The notes under the pieces were generated by a model. That model searched no databases. It was not told where the DNA came from and saw only the letters and a program-made list of their open reading frames with translations. A stretch of DNA of 64,000 nucleotides from Morchella semilibera (Eukaryota; Ascomycota; Pezizomycetes; Pezizales; Morchellaceae): assembly GCA_009192285.1 (NCBI GenBank), contig WBVU01000021.1:1-64000 (forward strand). The letters are read 5' to 3'. Below, piece by piece: positions 1 to 10,500 of this stretch (the stretch's first letter is position 1; each line of letters opens with the position of its first letter). Both the position numbers and the translations under genes were made by a program.

Positions 1-143
1 TAACCCTAACCCTAACTAACCCTAACTAACCCTAACTAACCCTAACAACCTAAACTAACCCTAACTAACCCTAACTAACCCTAACTAACCCTAACTAACC
101 CTAAAACTAACTAGCCTTAACTAACCCTAACTAACCCTAACTT
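1..143. repeat. Telomere (left chromosome end), 10-nt repeat unit
   Basis: The first ~143 bases are almost wholly CCCTAACTAA units (G-rich strand TTAGTTAGGG), with a few irregular units near 46-56 and 104-118 and one plain CCCTAA spacing at the start. The C-rich strand reads 5' to 3' into the window, as expected for a left chromosome end. Most filamentous fungi have TTAGGG; here a TTAG is inserted in nearly every unit. The array stops abruptly at the truncated reverse transcriptase gene. Confidence 0.95.
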
Positions 144-148
144 ACGAT

Positions 149-2753
149 ATGGTCTCCGAGGTGAAGCTTGTGGGTGAGTTGGAGAAACAGGGCATGCCTG
201 AGATACTGATTGCCTTGGTGGTTCGGTTGATGTTCAGTTCAATGTCCTATCGATTGGTTGTCAATGGTCATACCTCGGAGTCGCTGAATAGGAATGTGGG
301 GGTACCTCAAGGCTCGCCTCTATCACCTGCCATCTTTAATAAGTTTGTGGATTCTCTTCTACGTGCTCTGAATCGGTTGGGTCCTACCCTGTTACCTGAT
401 ACTGCTTCCGATGATGATGGTGATGCCGACTCCCTTGCCAAATCCATTGATATGGATACGGACATGGACGACTCCTCTGGTTCTGCCACTCCGATTCTCC
501 CCGATCCGATACCCACTCCGGTAATGAAGCAAAGTGCAGGGTCTGAATCAGGTATGTTGGAACGTTACTGCTTCACTCGAGTTGCTCCTATTTTTGATTG
601 GGTTTGCTGACATTCTATTGATCTTCCCTATTCAGTTAGTAGCGTTGGTTTGAGACGCTCAATGAGATTGATTACTACTTCCGCTGGTGAAGGAAGAGGA
701 TACTACTGTGGGCTTTCTGATTCGGAGGATAATCTTATCGTTGGTTCTGACTGCGAGATTGATTCTGAGTGTGAGTTCCTCCGATTTGCTGCCCATTAGT
801 TATTACCATAACTTGATATCCGTGTTTCATGTTCCTTTGCTAACGATTACTGTGATTTGATCTGATTCTAATCTCATTCAGTTGAGATCCCTGAATATAT
901 TGGATATAGCTCTGACTTTGAGATTGATACGGATACTGAACTTGATCTCGACTCATCCGATTTGGACTACCCTTCACCACCTCGGCTTCTTGATTCTGGT
1001 TCTTGTTTACCGTCGGCCTTGTTCTATGCTGATGATGGGGTTCTCATGTGCCGTGATTGGTCTCATGCCTCTGCTCTCCTGTCCATTTGTGAGCGGTGGG
1101 CCGAAGACCATGATATGCGATTCAAGGTGGCCAAGTGCGGGATTGTTGCCAGCGAGTCGATGGGTAGGATTGGACATGCTCCTCTGACCCTATATGATCT
1201 ACCTCTTCCGGTTGTTGACTCCTATCGCTATCTGGGATTTCCGGTCGATAGGGATGGTATTGACTTTGAGGCGCATCGTGACCGGATGGTGGCGAAGGCG
1301 ATGGGTGTCAAGGGTTTCCTCCAGTTCAGCTCCGATACTTGGACTCCTAGGGTCAGGCTGAACATGTTCAAGATATTCATAAGACCGGTCATGGAGTATG
1401 GTCTGGCTCTTGTTGATCCTTGGGTCCGATCCGGTGGTGGTGGTGGTGGTGGCCGTGCTGGAGCCCGCAGGTTCCTTGTACCGTTGGAGGTTGCCTGGAA
1501 GGAGTGCATGATATGGATTGCTGGTGGTTGCTCCAATAGACCTGGCTTGTTTGGAAATCTCTGTGGGGTGCTGGATATGCGGAGACGGATGGAGCACTTG
1601 AGGTGTGGATTTCAACACCACCTGGAAACCATGTACAGTGACAACCCGATGAGACTGATCCTGGATGGTATTTGTTCCTCCTCCTCCTCCTCCTCCTCCT
1701 CCTCTTCCTACTCTGGACTTGCTAGGGGTCATGGAAGGTCCACCCTTTCGAGGTCGTCGACACGCCGGGTAGGGGGGGGGGAAAAACGACGATGCAGGGA
1801 ATGCGATGGCCTCCTTGCTGGTCACCTACTGGAGGACCGGATGTATTCCTCCTTCCTGGAGCAGCGAGACCTATTTGATGGCAAGGAATTGAAGGACAAG
1901 ATGATTTCCTTTTTGGCTTGGAGGAAGACTGTGACCGTATGTGAGAGGGATATGAAGACTATAACCTTGAGTGCCATTGTTGAGCCGGAGGCCAGGTTGA
2001 CTGGACTGGATGCGGTTGCCGTTCTTGGTTGGTCTAACCCCACACCCCCCACCCCCCACCCCCCACCCATCTATGATTCCCCCCACCTCCCCTCCACCTC
2101 CCCCTCCAACCCTCCTCCCCCTTTGCCTTGTTTGAGTTGATGGTCCACCTAGACATTAATGTCTTGGTGGACCGCATGGATTTCTATGTCGAATATCTAT
2201 GTTTAGGCTTTCCCCCCCCCCTCCCCTCCACCTCCCCCTCCAACCCTCCTTCCCCCTTTTGCCTTGTTTGAGTTGATGGTCCACCTAGACATTAATGTCT
2301 TGGTGGACCGCATGGATTTCTATGTCGAATATTCATGGTTAGGTTTTCGCTCCTCCTCCCCCTTCAATGGATTGATGGCTGATATTGCCTTCTCATCTCC
2401 ACCCTTTTTCTACTGTTACAGGTATATCTGATCCGACCATGCAGAGAATGCTCTGGGATTGGAGGCGAGGAATCTACTGTTGGGGCAGGAAATGTCTGTG
2501 CGGTGAGAGGTTTGATAGGGGTCATGTCCGATGTATGGATCTGGACTTGGTGTTGAATGATGAGGAGAAGGAGATGATGGAGTTTGATAGGCTTTTCCAC
2601 CCACCGGATACCAAGTATACAGTCATTGATTACCTCCTTAATATCAAGGCGCATGATAGAGCATACAGGATATTAACCGATTGGAACAAACGCCTTGCAA
2701 CAGCATTCCAAGAGGACGAGGTACGACGATTGATGAATGAGTTTGGTGGTTGA
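149..2753 (+). CDS. LINE-type reverse transcriptase, 5'-truncated at the telomere, with introns
   Basis: This is the C-terminal part of a non-LTR reverse transcriptase. The reading frame enters from the telomere as LTYDMVSE, matching the end of RT motif A (AYDxVs). GVPQGSPLSP (motif B) lies at about 299-328 and the catalytic YADD (motif C) at about 1025-1036. Three introns are inferred from splice signals, and all keep frame: 552-635 (GTATGT, TGCTGAC, CAG), 771-881 (GTGAGT, GCTAAC, CAG) and about 2028-2421 (weak GTTGGT donor, ACAG). Exons are then 149-551, 636-770, 882-2027 and 2422-2753. The ~110 residues between motifs B and C are acidic and Ser/Asp-rich, which is unusual. A Gly run (1434-1452) and a Ser run (1676-1710) sit in the thumb region. 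The last exon carries a C-C-C-H-C cluster (WGRKCLCGERFDRGHVRCM), like the C-terminal zinc finger of many LINEs. The N-terminus and any endonuclease are missing. The first ATG at 149 is only the first in-frame Met. Confidence 0.72.
2091..2335. repeat. Tandem duplication (136-bp period) carrying two 32-bp palindromes
   Basis: Two near-identical copies start at about 2091 and 2223. Each has a C-rich tract, then TTGCCTTGTTTGAGTTGATG, then a palindrome at 2142-2173 and 2278-2309. Each palindrome pairs GGTCCACC with GGTGGACC and AGACAT with ATGTCT around a TTAA-like centre, with only one mismatched pair per arm. The duplication lies inside the inferred third intron of the LINE gene. Confidence 0.85.
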
Positions 2754-3384
2754 AATTGATAGATACGATATGTTTACTTGGGTTCGGAGGATACGGGAAT
2801 ACTCTTTCGTTATTGATTTATTTGTGTTTCCACTGTTTTATATCTGTCACTCATTTGTTAATTTTCCTATGTCTCTTAATCATTTTCCCATCAACCGTTC
2901 CTGCTTTGAGACGGGAATGGTGGGGTGGAGTGGAGGTCTGGGGCCGCTAGAAGTTGGAGTTTGCTCTGCTTCTTTTTCTTTGGAGGATGTACCTGTTGTT
3001 AGTCCTGGTCTCGGGGTTGTGCCTCGGTATGGATTGGGCTGTTTTGGGTTTTGGTCTTTGCTGGACTGATTTGTTAGACTCGACTTAGGGGGTTGTGCCT
3101 CTGACTTGGGTTGAGCTGTTGGTTCGGGTAGGGGCTCTTCCTCCCTCGCATGGATTGCTGTTATAAGGGTGATGGCATGCATAGGACCCGTGCTTGGTGT
3201 TGTTCTTGTCTTCTTTCTTGGGTGTTGTAAGACTCGGCTTTGAGGGTTGTGCCTTCGAATTTTGGGTTGAGCTCTCCTAGGGGTGGATGGGGTTTCATTT
3301 TTGTACCTGCGGTTATAGTTGTAGTCATGTGCCTAGGCTTTCCCTAGCTGTGGTTTGCTATTTGTACCCTAAAACAAATACAGC
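2754..3384 (+). other. 3' tail of the LINE, no gene
   Basis: After the RT stop come ~630 bases with T-rich and G/T-rich stretches and short ORFs that resemble no family. A tail-like CCCTAAAACAAATACAG precedes the Copia fossil. I read this as the LINE 3' untranslated region. The TPRT end would lie near 3384, next to a telomere-like CACTAACCCTAACT (3391-3404). Confidence 0.45.
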
Positions 3385-6300
3385 TTGATCACTAACCCTA
3401 ACTGGGCACCAGGAGGAGGAAACGTAGCAGGAAAGCCCAAATGGAGACCTCGCGGTAGAGGCGGAGGCGCAGGAAGCGCCGGAAGAGGCGGCAATAGCTC
3501 GAATCAAGGCTCCAGGCTCGAGAATGCGATGTTCAACTCCTTTAACGCCCTAGAGGAAGCACTAAGCGCCGAATTAGCATCAATCGGGCCAATAGAAAAC
3601 TTGTATCTGATAGATAGCGGCTGCTCACATCACATGACTTGGAGATCGGATATATTCACGAGTCTTAGGAAACTCCTACCCGGCGAAAACCAGGTTCGGA
3701 TAGCGAATGGAGAGCTAGTAGACGCCGTAGGCGTAGGCACCATATCGATTAGCCTCCAAACGGGGAGCTATAGGGAAAGCATACTAACGTTAAGAGACGT
3801 TCTCCTAGTTGAAGGACTACACACCACCCTGCTATCAGTAAGTCAGTTAGATGACTCAGGCGTACATATGAGCCTAGTGCAAGGTAAGGGCATGCACCTG
3901 AAAAATAGTGTAGATACCCCCCCCTTTGGGAAAGCCATCAAGATAGGAGGACTATACGTTCTCCTAACCGCCAGGACGGAGAATACAGTACTATCTGCAG
4001 CCTCCAGTACGAGCCCTGCTAAGGAAGCATATAAGCTATGGCACCGCAGACTAGCGCATCTCAATGAAAAATCAACCAAGGAGATGCATAAGTATGCTGA
4101 CGACGTACCTCAAATGACCTCGGTTGAGCACCTAGATTGCTCGCATTGTAGTGTCGGTAAGCTCGCTAAGAAGACCTTCAACAGCGTCAGTAGCGCCTCG
4201 AGAGCCAATCATCCTTTAGAATTGGTACACACTGATCTCGCAGGACCTTTTCCTAGCTCGTTAGGCGGCGCTAAATACTGGATGATTCTAATCGACGACT
4301 ACACGCGGTTCACACACCTATATGTGTTGATGAAAAAGTCAGATGCTTTCGGCGTCTATCGTGATTGGGAAGCGCTAGTAGAGCGTATATACCTAGATAA
4401 AGGACACAAAGTGAAGAAGCTTCGCTCTGATGGCGGAGGTGAATTCACTAGCGCGGCGTTTAAACAGCACCTCCGGGAATCAGGAGTACAGCACCAAATC
4501 ACGATGCCGTACACGCCGCAGCAGAACGGAGTCGCTGAACGCGCTAATCGCACGATTATCGAGGAAGTCAGGAGCATGATGGCTGACGCTGGATTGCCGG
4601 CACCCTATTGGGCGCTCGCGGCGGCAGCGGCGGTGTATGTGAAGAATAAAAGCCCTACCAGAGGTATCATTCAGCCAATCGGAAGCTTCAAAACACCTTG
4701 GGAGATGTGGTATGGCGTTAAGCCAAGTCTGTCAGAATTGCGCGTATGGGGATGTGTAGCATACGTACATGTTAATCGCGCCTTAGGAGTTACTAAGAAG
4801 CTTGATCCTAGGGCAGAGAAATGCGTCTTCGCAGGATATTGTAGTACGGCGAAGATGTGGCACTTTTGGCAGCCGCGTACTGCCAAGCTAATCACATCCA
4901 AGCATGTCGTCTTCAATGAAGGAGATAGATTCGAGAGCCTAGGGGTCGCCGATATCAGCCGTGATCAGGTAACTTTCACTATTCGGGCTAACCAAGATGA
5001 AGAGAGAGAAGTTCCCGAGTATTCAGAACAGTTACCCAAAGAAGCTACGACCCCAGTACAAAAAGATATGATTCCGGAGCAGAAAAAGGCGCAAGTTCAA
5101 AAAACAGGGGGAGATTCACTCACTGAATCAAAAGAGTTGAAAGAGGAAGGAGCGGAAGCAAGCGAAACTCCCCCAGAGGTCGAGGAAATGCCCCCTCCGG
5201 ATAATAAAAGGGGAAGAAAACCCATACCAAGAGTAGAAGAAGCTTTCCAAGACGCACCTGCATTTAATACACGAAGTAGCACTCGGAGCGCGTCTAAGAA
5301 AAACTATGCAATGCTAACAGCAACGCTAACGACACCTTCGACGATTAGAAAGGCTATGCAGGGTCCTCAACGTGCTCAATGGGGAGAAGCTTACCAGAAG
5401 GAGTTAGATAGCTTAGTCAGCAACAAGACAGCTGACGTCGTTGAGCTACCCCCCGGTGCTCACGAGATAGGGGGTAAGTGGGTGAATAAGCTCAAATATC
5501 CAGTTTCGGGGAGCCAAGCAGAGAGAAGCATACCTCAATTCAAAGCTAGATATGTAGCTCAGGGCTTCACACAGCAAATAGGGGTTGATTATGATCAAAC
5601 TTACGCGCCAGTAGCGCGCACTGACTGCACCAATATCTGCATATCGATAGCAGCGGCGTTTAACTGGCCAATAGAGTCTATGGATGTATGCTCAGCGTTT
5701 CTGGAGTCAGAAATGGAAGAAGGAAGAAGGGTCTACCTACAAATACCGGAAGGTGTAGAGGTGAACCCGAGCACGTGGGAAATGACGTTTGGAAGTGATA
5801 TCACGCCTAAAAAGAAGAAGCACCTATCAGCACAAGGGTATCCATTAACACTACTGCTAAAGAAGAGCATATATGGGCTTAAGCAGTCTCCGCGGCAATG
5901 GTATCTATTACTAAGCACCTTTCTTCTGGAGATAGGCTTCCAAAAGAGCCTGTTTGATGGCGGCATCTTTATGCTAAAGGAAGCAAACACCGGCACGCTT
6001 CAGCTAATCGCGATCGTTCATGTGGATGATATAGCTTTCTTAGACGCCAAATCAGGACGATTGGAAGAGGTGAAAGCATTGATTAGCGAACGCTTCAAAA
6101 TGAAAGATTTAGGTGAGATTAGCGCTTACGTCGGTAGAAGAATAGTCAGAGACGGTAACAGAGTGTTGCTCGATCAAAAGCATTACTTGGAAGCAGTGCT
6201 TGAGCGCTTCGGAATGGAAGACTGTACACCCGCGAAGACTCCGATGGACCCAAAGCAGAGGTTACTACCCAGGAAATCAGAAAAGCATCCAATCAACTCG

Positions 6301-7549
6301 ATAGAAACACCTAGCGTCGACCAATCAGAATACAGGAAGGCAGTAGGAAGCCTGATAGCCGCGGGCCCTACCCGTCCCGACCTTGCTTACGCTGTAGGAG
6401 TCGTTTCACGCTTTGTTTCCAATCCCGGGGAGATGCACTGGACGGCGGTAAAGAGGATCCTGAGATATATCAAAGGAACGCTGGATTTGAGACTGGTTTT
6501 GGGAGGTGAACCAAAGGATTTGGCCCTAAGAGCGTACACAGACGCAGATTACGGAGGAGCCTATGATATGAAATCAACGTCAGGATATCTAGCACTTCTA
6601 GGTGGGCCAATACAGTGGAAATCTACCAGGCAACCTACTACGGCACAATCTACCGCCGAAGCGGAGTATATTGCTGGAGCATACGCCTGCACCCATGTAG
6701 GAGCCATCAAGGAGATCCTATCGGAGCTTGGTTTCGAGCACCTAGGTGGAGAACCTAACGCTAAGTCAACGCCCGAATCGTACCAAAAAGCACACGGAGA
6801 GTACTGGAAAGGATACTCCTTATATACGACTACGCTCTACTGCGATAGCGAAGCCTGTATCGCTGCAATAGGAGATGGTGAAGTGAAGCCTTCACCCAAA
6901 CACATCGCAATACGCTATTTCGGCATAAGAGAGAAGGTAGCGAATGGAGATATCGAGCTGGTAGCGATTCGTACGGGGGAGATGCTAGCCGACGGTTTTA
7001 CCAAGCCACTGCCTGCACCTCAACATGCTAGGTTTATCGATAGCTTGGGTATGAAGATAGTGGAGGATTAAGATTAGGTACGATCAAATCTCACGATAGT
7101 AAAAGCTTGGTGTTGAGCTAGAAGGAAAGAGGACTAGGAGGATTAGGAGTCAGAAGGATAGTAGAAACGAATTATCTTGGCGTTTCGTTGATTAGTAATC
7201 AGAAGCTAAGCCTAATTGGGAAGAGAATGAGTCATTACCCTGTTTTTTATGATCAGTCACTTTTTCGATGAGTCATTAGTCATGTTTTGTGATCAGTCAT
7301 ATTTTTCATTGATTGGTCATCATTTCATTTAGTCGTTTATTTTATTGATTAGTCATCGCTGATTAGTCATCTTGGGGAGTGCTGGATTATCTCCATGTAT
7401 AAAGAAGCTGACGAATCAGCTATCTCTTTATCTCTTTATCTGATCTTCCTTTGTACGGATATTTTCTTTATACAGATAATTCTCTTTATTTGATTACTAT
7501 AAAAAGCAAGACTATATCCTCTTTGGATATTAGATAGTATCATTATTCA
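3385..7549 (+). mobile_element. Ty1/Copia retroelement fossil
   Basis: A Copia-type pol frame runs from 3385 to 7071 (1228 residues). Parts in Copia order are protease (DSG with CSHHM, residues ~77-84), GAG-pre-integrase (HRRLAHL, ~220), integrase core (DLAGPF ~284 to TPQQNGVAERANR ~378), reverse transcriptase (KARYVAQGFTQ, HVDDIAF) and RNase H (CDSEAC to ADGFTKPL). A candidate LTR follows. The pol part looks well preserved and little decayed, so the copy is probably young. As an element it is incomplete (about one break): a matching upstream LTR and gag are not seen. It is fused at its left side to the LINE. Confidence 0.9.
7380..7549 (+). repeat. Candidate right-hand LTR of the Copia fossil
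   Basis: A purine tract (GGGGAG) is followed by TGCTGGATTATC, close to the TGTTGGA start of many Copia LTRs, then an AT-rich stretch with TATAAAAAGC near 7498 and an end at CATTATTCA or a few bases later (ATTCA). Just upstream (7230-7370) is a run of degenerate GATCAGTCAT / GATTAGTCAT motifs. No partner LTR in the window confirms the borders. Confidence 0.5.
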
Positions 7550-7551
7550 AT

Positions 7552-10500
7552 TCAGCGCAGTCCTGATATCAAATCATATAGTAGGTCGATTGTACCCACA
7601 TGATCACCTTTTACTGCGCAACCCATTGGCATATACTTGAGAGCATCGGCTTCCCCTCGCGACGCGCCCCCGCCTAGCAAGACCTTCACGGCCGACTCGT
7701 GGCCCCCACCTGCCGCGTGTTGCAAGAGACTGCCGTATGTCCCGCCAGCCTGCCCATAGCAGTTCCTATCCGCACCGACTGCAAGTAGGTTTGCTATAGC
7801 CATAGCATGCCCATACTTGGCAGCATCAAGGAGTAAAGGTTCTAAACCTTTTAGGATTTCTGCCGGGCGCTCGGGTTCAATGAGTCGTCCTAATATCATA
7901 TATGCGTTCGATTCCTTGTCGTTCTCGAGCTTTTCCACCAGACCCCCCAATCTCGCCCCGATTTTGGCATCTCTAGAGCCCAGCTTTGTTATCAAGTGCT
8001 CCAAAGAATATTTTAGCAATGGCCTTTCTTCCAGATACTTTGGGCAGAGTGGATCACCTCACCCTCCTGGCTTCATCTCCTCATACATAATCTCAAGACA
8101 CCGGATGCACGTGAGACTTATCATGAGCGAAACCTCGTTGAAATGGGTAATGTCGAAGGGCGTTCCAATCAAACCTTCTGGAGGGCTTGTTAAGAATTCC
8201 CGAACTGTTTGATGCATGAGTTGCGCAACCGCAGCACCGTTTCCGCCTGCAAGATCTGGTCAGCGCGTATGAGTTAGTTGCGCGGTCCATGGCACTTACC
8301 ACCCTTGATGTCAACAAGTCCACCGACACAGTGGGTTACAAAGATCCGGATATCTACGCATCTGCCCTGGATCCAACCTAGTGGATCTGGCTCGTCTCCC
8401 TCCTTGATATCAAGGAGCGCAGGAGCGTCGCATAGCTCGCCCAGATCAATCGCCCGATGAGAAAGTAAGCAGAACCCGAGTATTCGTCTCCCGTCAGTCA
8501 GGTCGCGCCCATCTATACTTCCGTTCAATCCCTCGAATATATGCTCATAGAAGCTCTTGAGGTCTTTGGGAAGATTCTTCAAGAGTGCGAGGAGATCTTT
8601 CACTCTTGAACCATTTCTAACCCTTTGCTCCAGCTCATCAATGACCAAGCGTACCCATAGAAATACACCATCCGCCGTGGCCAATATGTAGTCCTCAAAT
8701 TCATCTCGCAAGTCCTTATCGCACTTCCAGAATATCTTCTCATCTAGACGGGAGGTCGTGTATTTTTTAATATCCATTCTTGTCTTTTCCTGAAGGGAAA
8801 TTCGGCATATCGTTCCCGATAGGTTGTCTATAAGCTCGTTTATCGGTCGGCTTCCTAGCACTATTTTCAATAAAGGCCCCGTTTCATTCCTCTGTGACGT
8901 ATTTAATAGCTTGTCGAAGTGCTGTAGCATTTCGATACGGTTCTTATTGGTGTTATCAGACTCGTCCATGGCATCTAGAATGCAGTAGATGGTGGACGGC
9001 AGTGGATGAACAGTGAAAATATTCTCCATTATCTTCTGCAGGTCACCTAGTGTCCAATGCATCGGCACGCCGCCCCTGATTCGCCGGTAGAATGTTTGAA
9101 AATAAACAAAAAGATTCTCATCCGCCTCAAGAATTTGATGCAATACAACCTTTAACATATTGAAATGACTTCTTTCCTCTCTACCGCCCCTAGCACTATA
9201 GAAGAAGCTGCTGACAGTTGAATCTTTGCTAGCAGGCTCTATATTCTCCTTGATATATCGCAACAAAGTACTTTTACCACTTCCCGGTTTACCTTCAATG
9301 AGAAGGCCCGGAGCAGCCCGCCTGTCGGTGTTCCAAGAGAGGTACTCATTATTCTGCCCTAGCCAGCCGAATGTATGTTCCTGGTGCGGAGAAATCCTTT
9401 CATATCTAGTGTTTTGGAAGGCTAGGCTTCTCAGGCACGCTATGGTAGATTAGCGAAGGATCTACAGGACTCGTTGGAAATTCACAAGATCATATCTGGA
9501 CATACCTTCCCTCTCTTCCATATATACGGCGTGAAGGATAACATACTCCGACCTCTGTGGGATGATGGCATCCTTACTCGCAGGCACATTTACAACTAGA
9601 ACCCTTACCACGTCGAACATCTGCTGCATTTGTCGCCCAAGCCCACAAATGCCCTCAATCGCTTCTTGATACCCCATCATGGGGATGCTATTGATGTCGA
9701 TAATGATGCCCAGGATCTTCAATCCTTTCCTTGGTGTATGCCCGGCTTTGCTCCGGTATTCTACCACATTCCTAATAGAATCTCCTAGAGCACGCCACAA
9801 TCTCTCAGAGGATGATGCCTCCAAGATCGTCCGCGGTGTCACGGCTGGTCCAGCAGCTAGCTCACCCTGGACGTTATCCATCATGGAGGATATGAGACTC
9901 TTGAGGAATTGTTTAAGTATCATGCCCTGTTGCCCCTGGGAGCAGGCGTGAATGGCCTGTCGGAGTAGTGTCCACACCATGTGCGCGTTGTTACTCGTTG
10001 GCAAGGAGCCGTATTGGGAGCACAAGGATGAGTAATAGCTTCGCATAACCCTCGCATGATACGATGTGATCGGACTCAACTCCTCATGCCCACCAACACA
10101 CAACAGCTTGTAACCCCCACCCCCCTCGTGCCAGACCTTGTAGTCTGGATTGTGAAAGAGCCAAAAGTATCTTTTGGAATTTTTCAAGTCATCAATTTCT
10201 ATCGAATCGCCAATGCACGCAGGTTGGTCCACAGGACCATACCCGTCTATCTGTCCATCCAGAGCCTGCCATAGATAGCTAAGGATAATCTCGGTATTAT
10301 CAGATGCTAATTTAAGATTAGTTTCGAAAACATAATATTCGCTTTGGCGGAATACACCAGGCGGGATTGATACACACCGAGACAACACTTAATACCCGTA
10401 ACAATGGTTTGAAATACATGATCTTCCGCTGAGCTCAGCTTCACCATATCCGTGTGGTTTGAATCTACCTGGACGCGTCTTTCCCGGGGAAGATACAGCT

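Noticed and set aside
149-2753. Telomerase reverse transcriptase, because an RT lies at the telomere
   Set aside because: The motif text (GVPQGSPLSP, YADD, C-terminal zinc cluster) is LINE-like. No TERT-specific T motif or TEN domain is visible, and the gene is truncated by the telomere.
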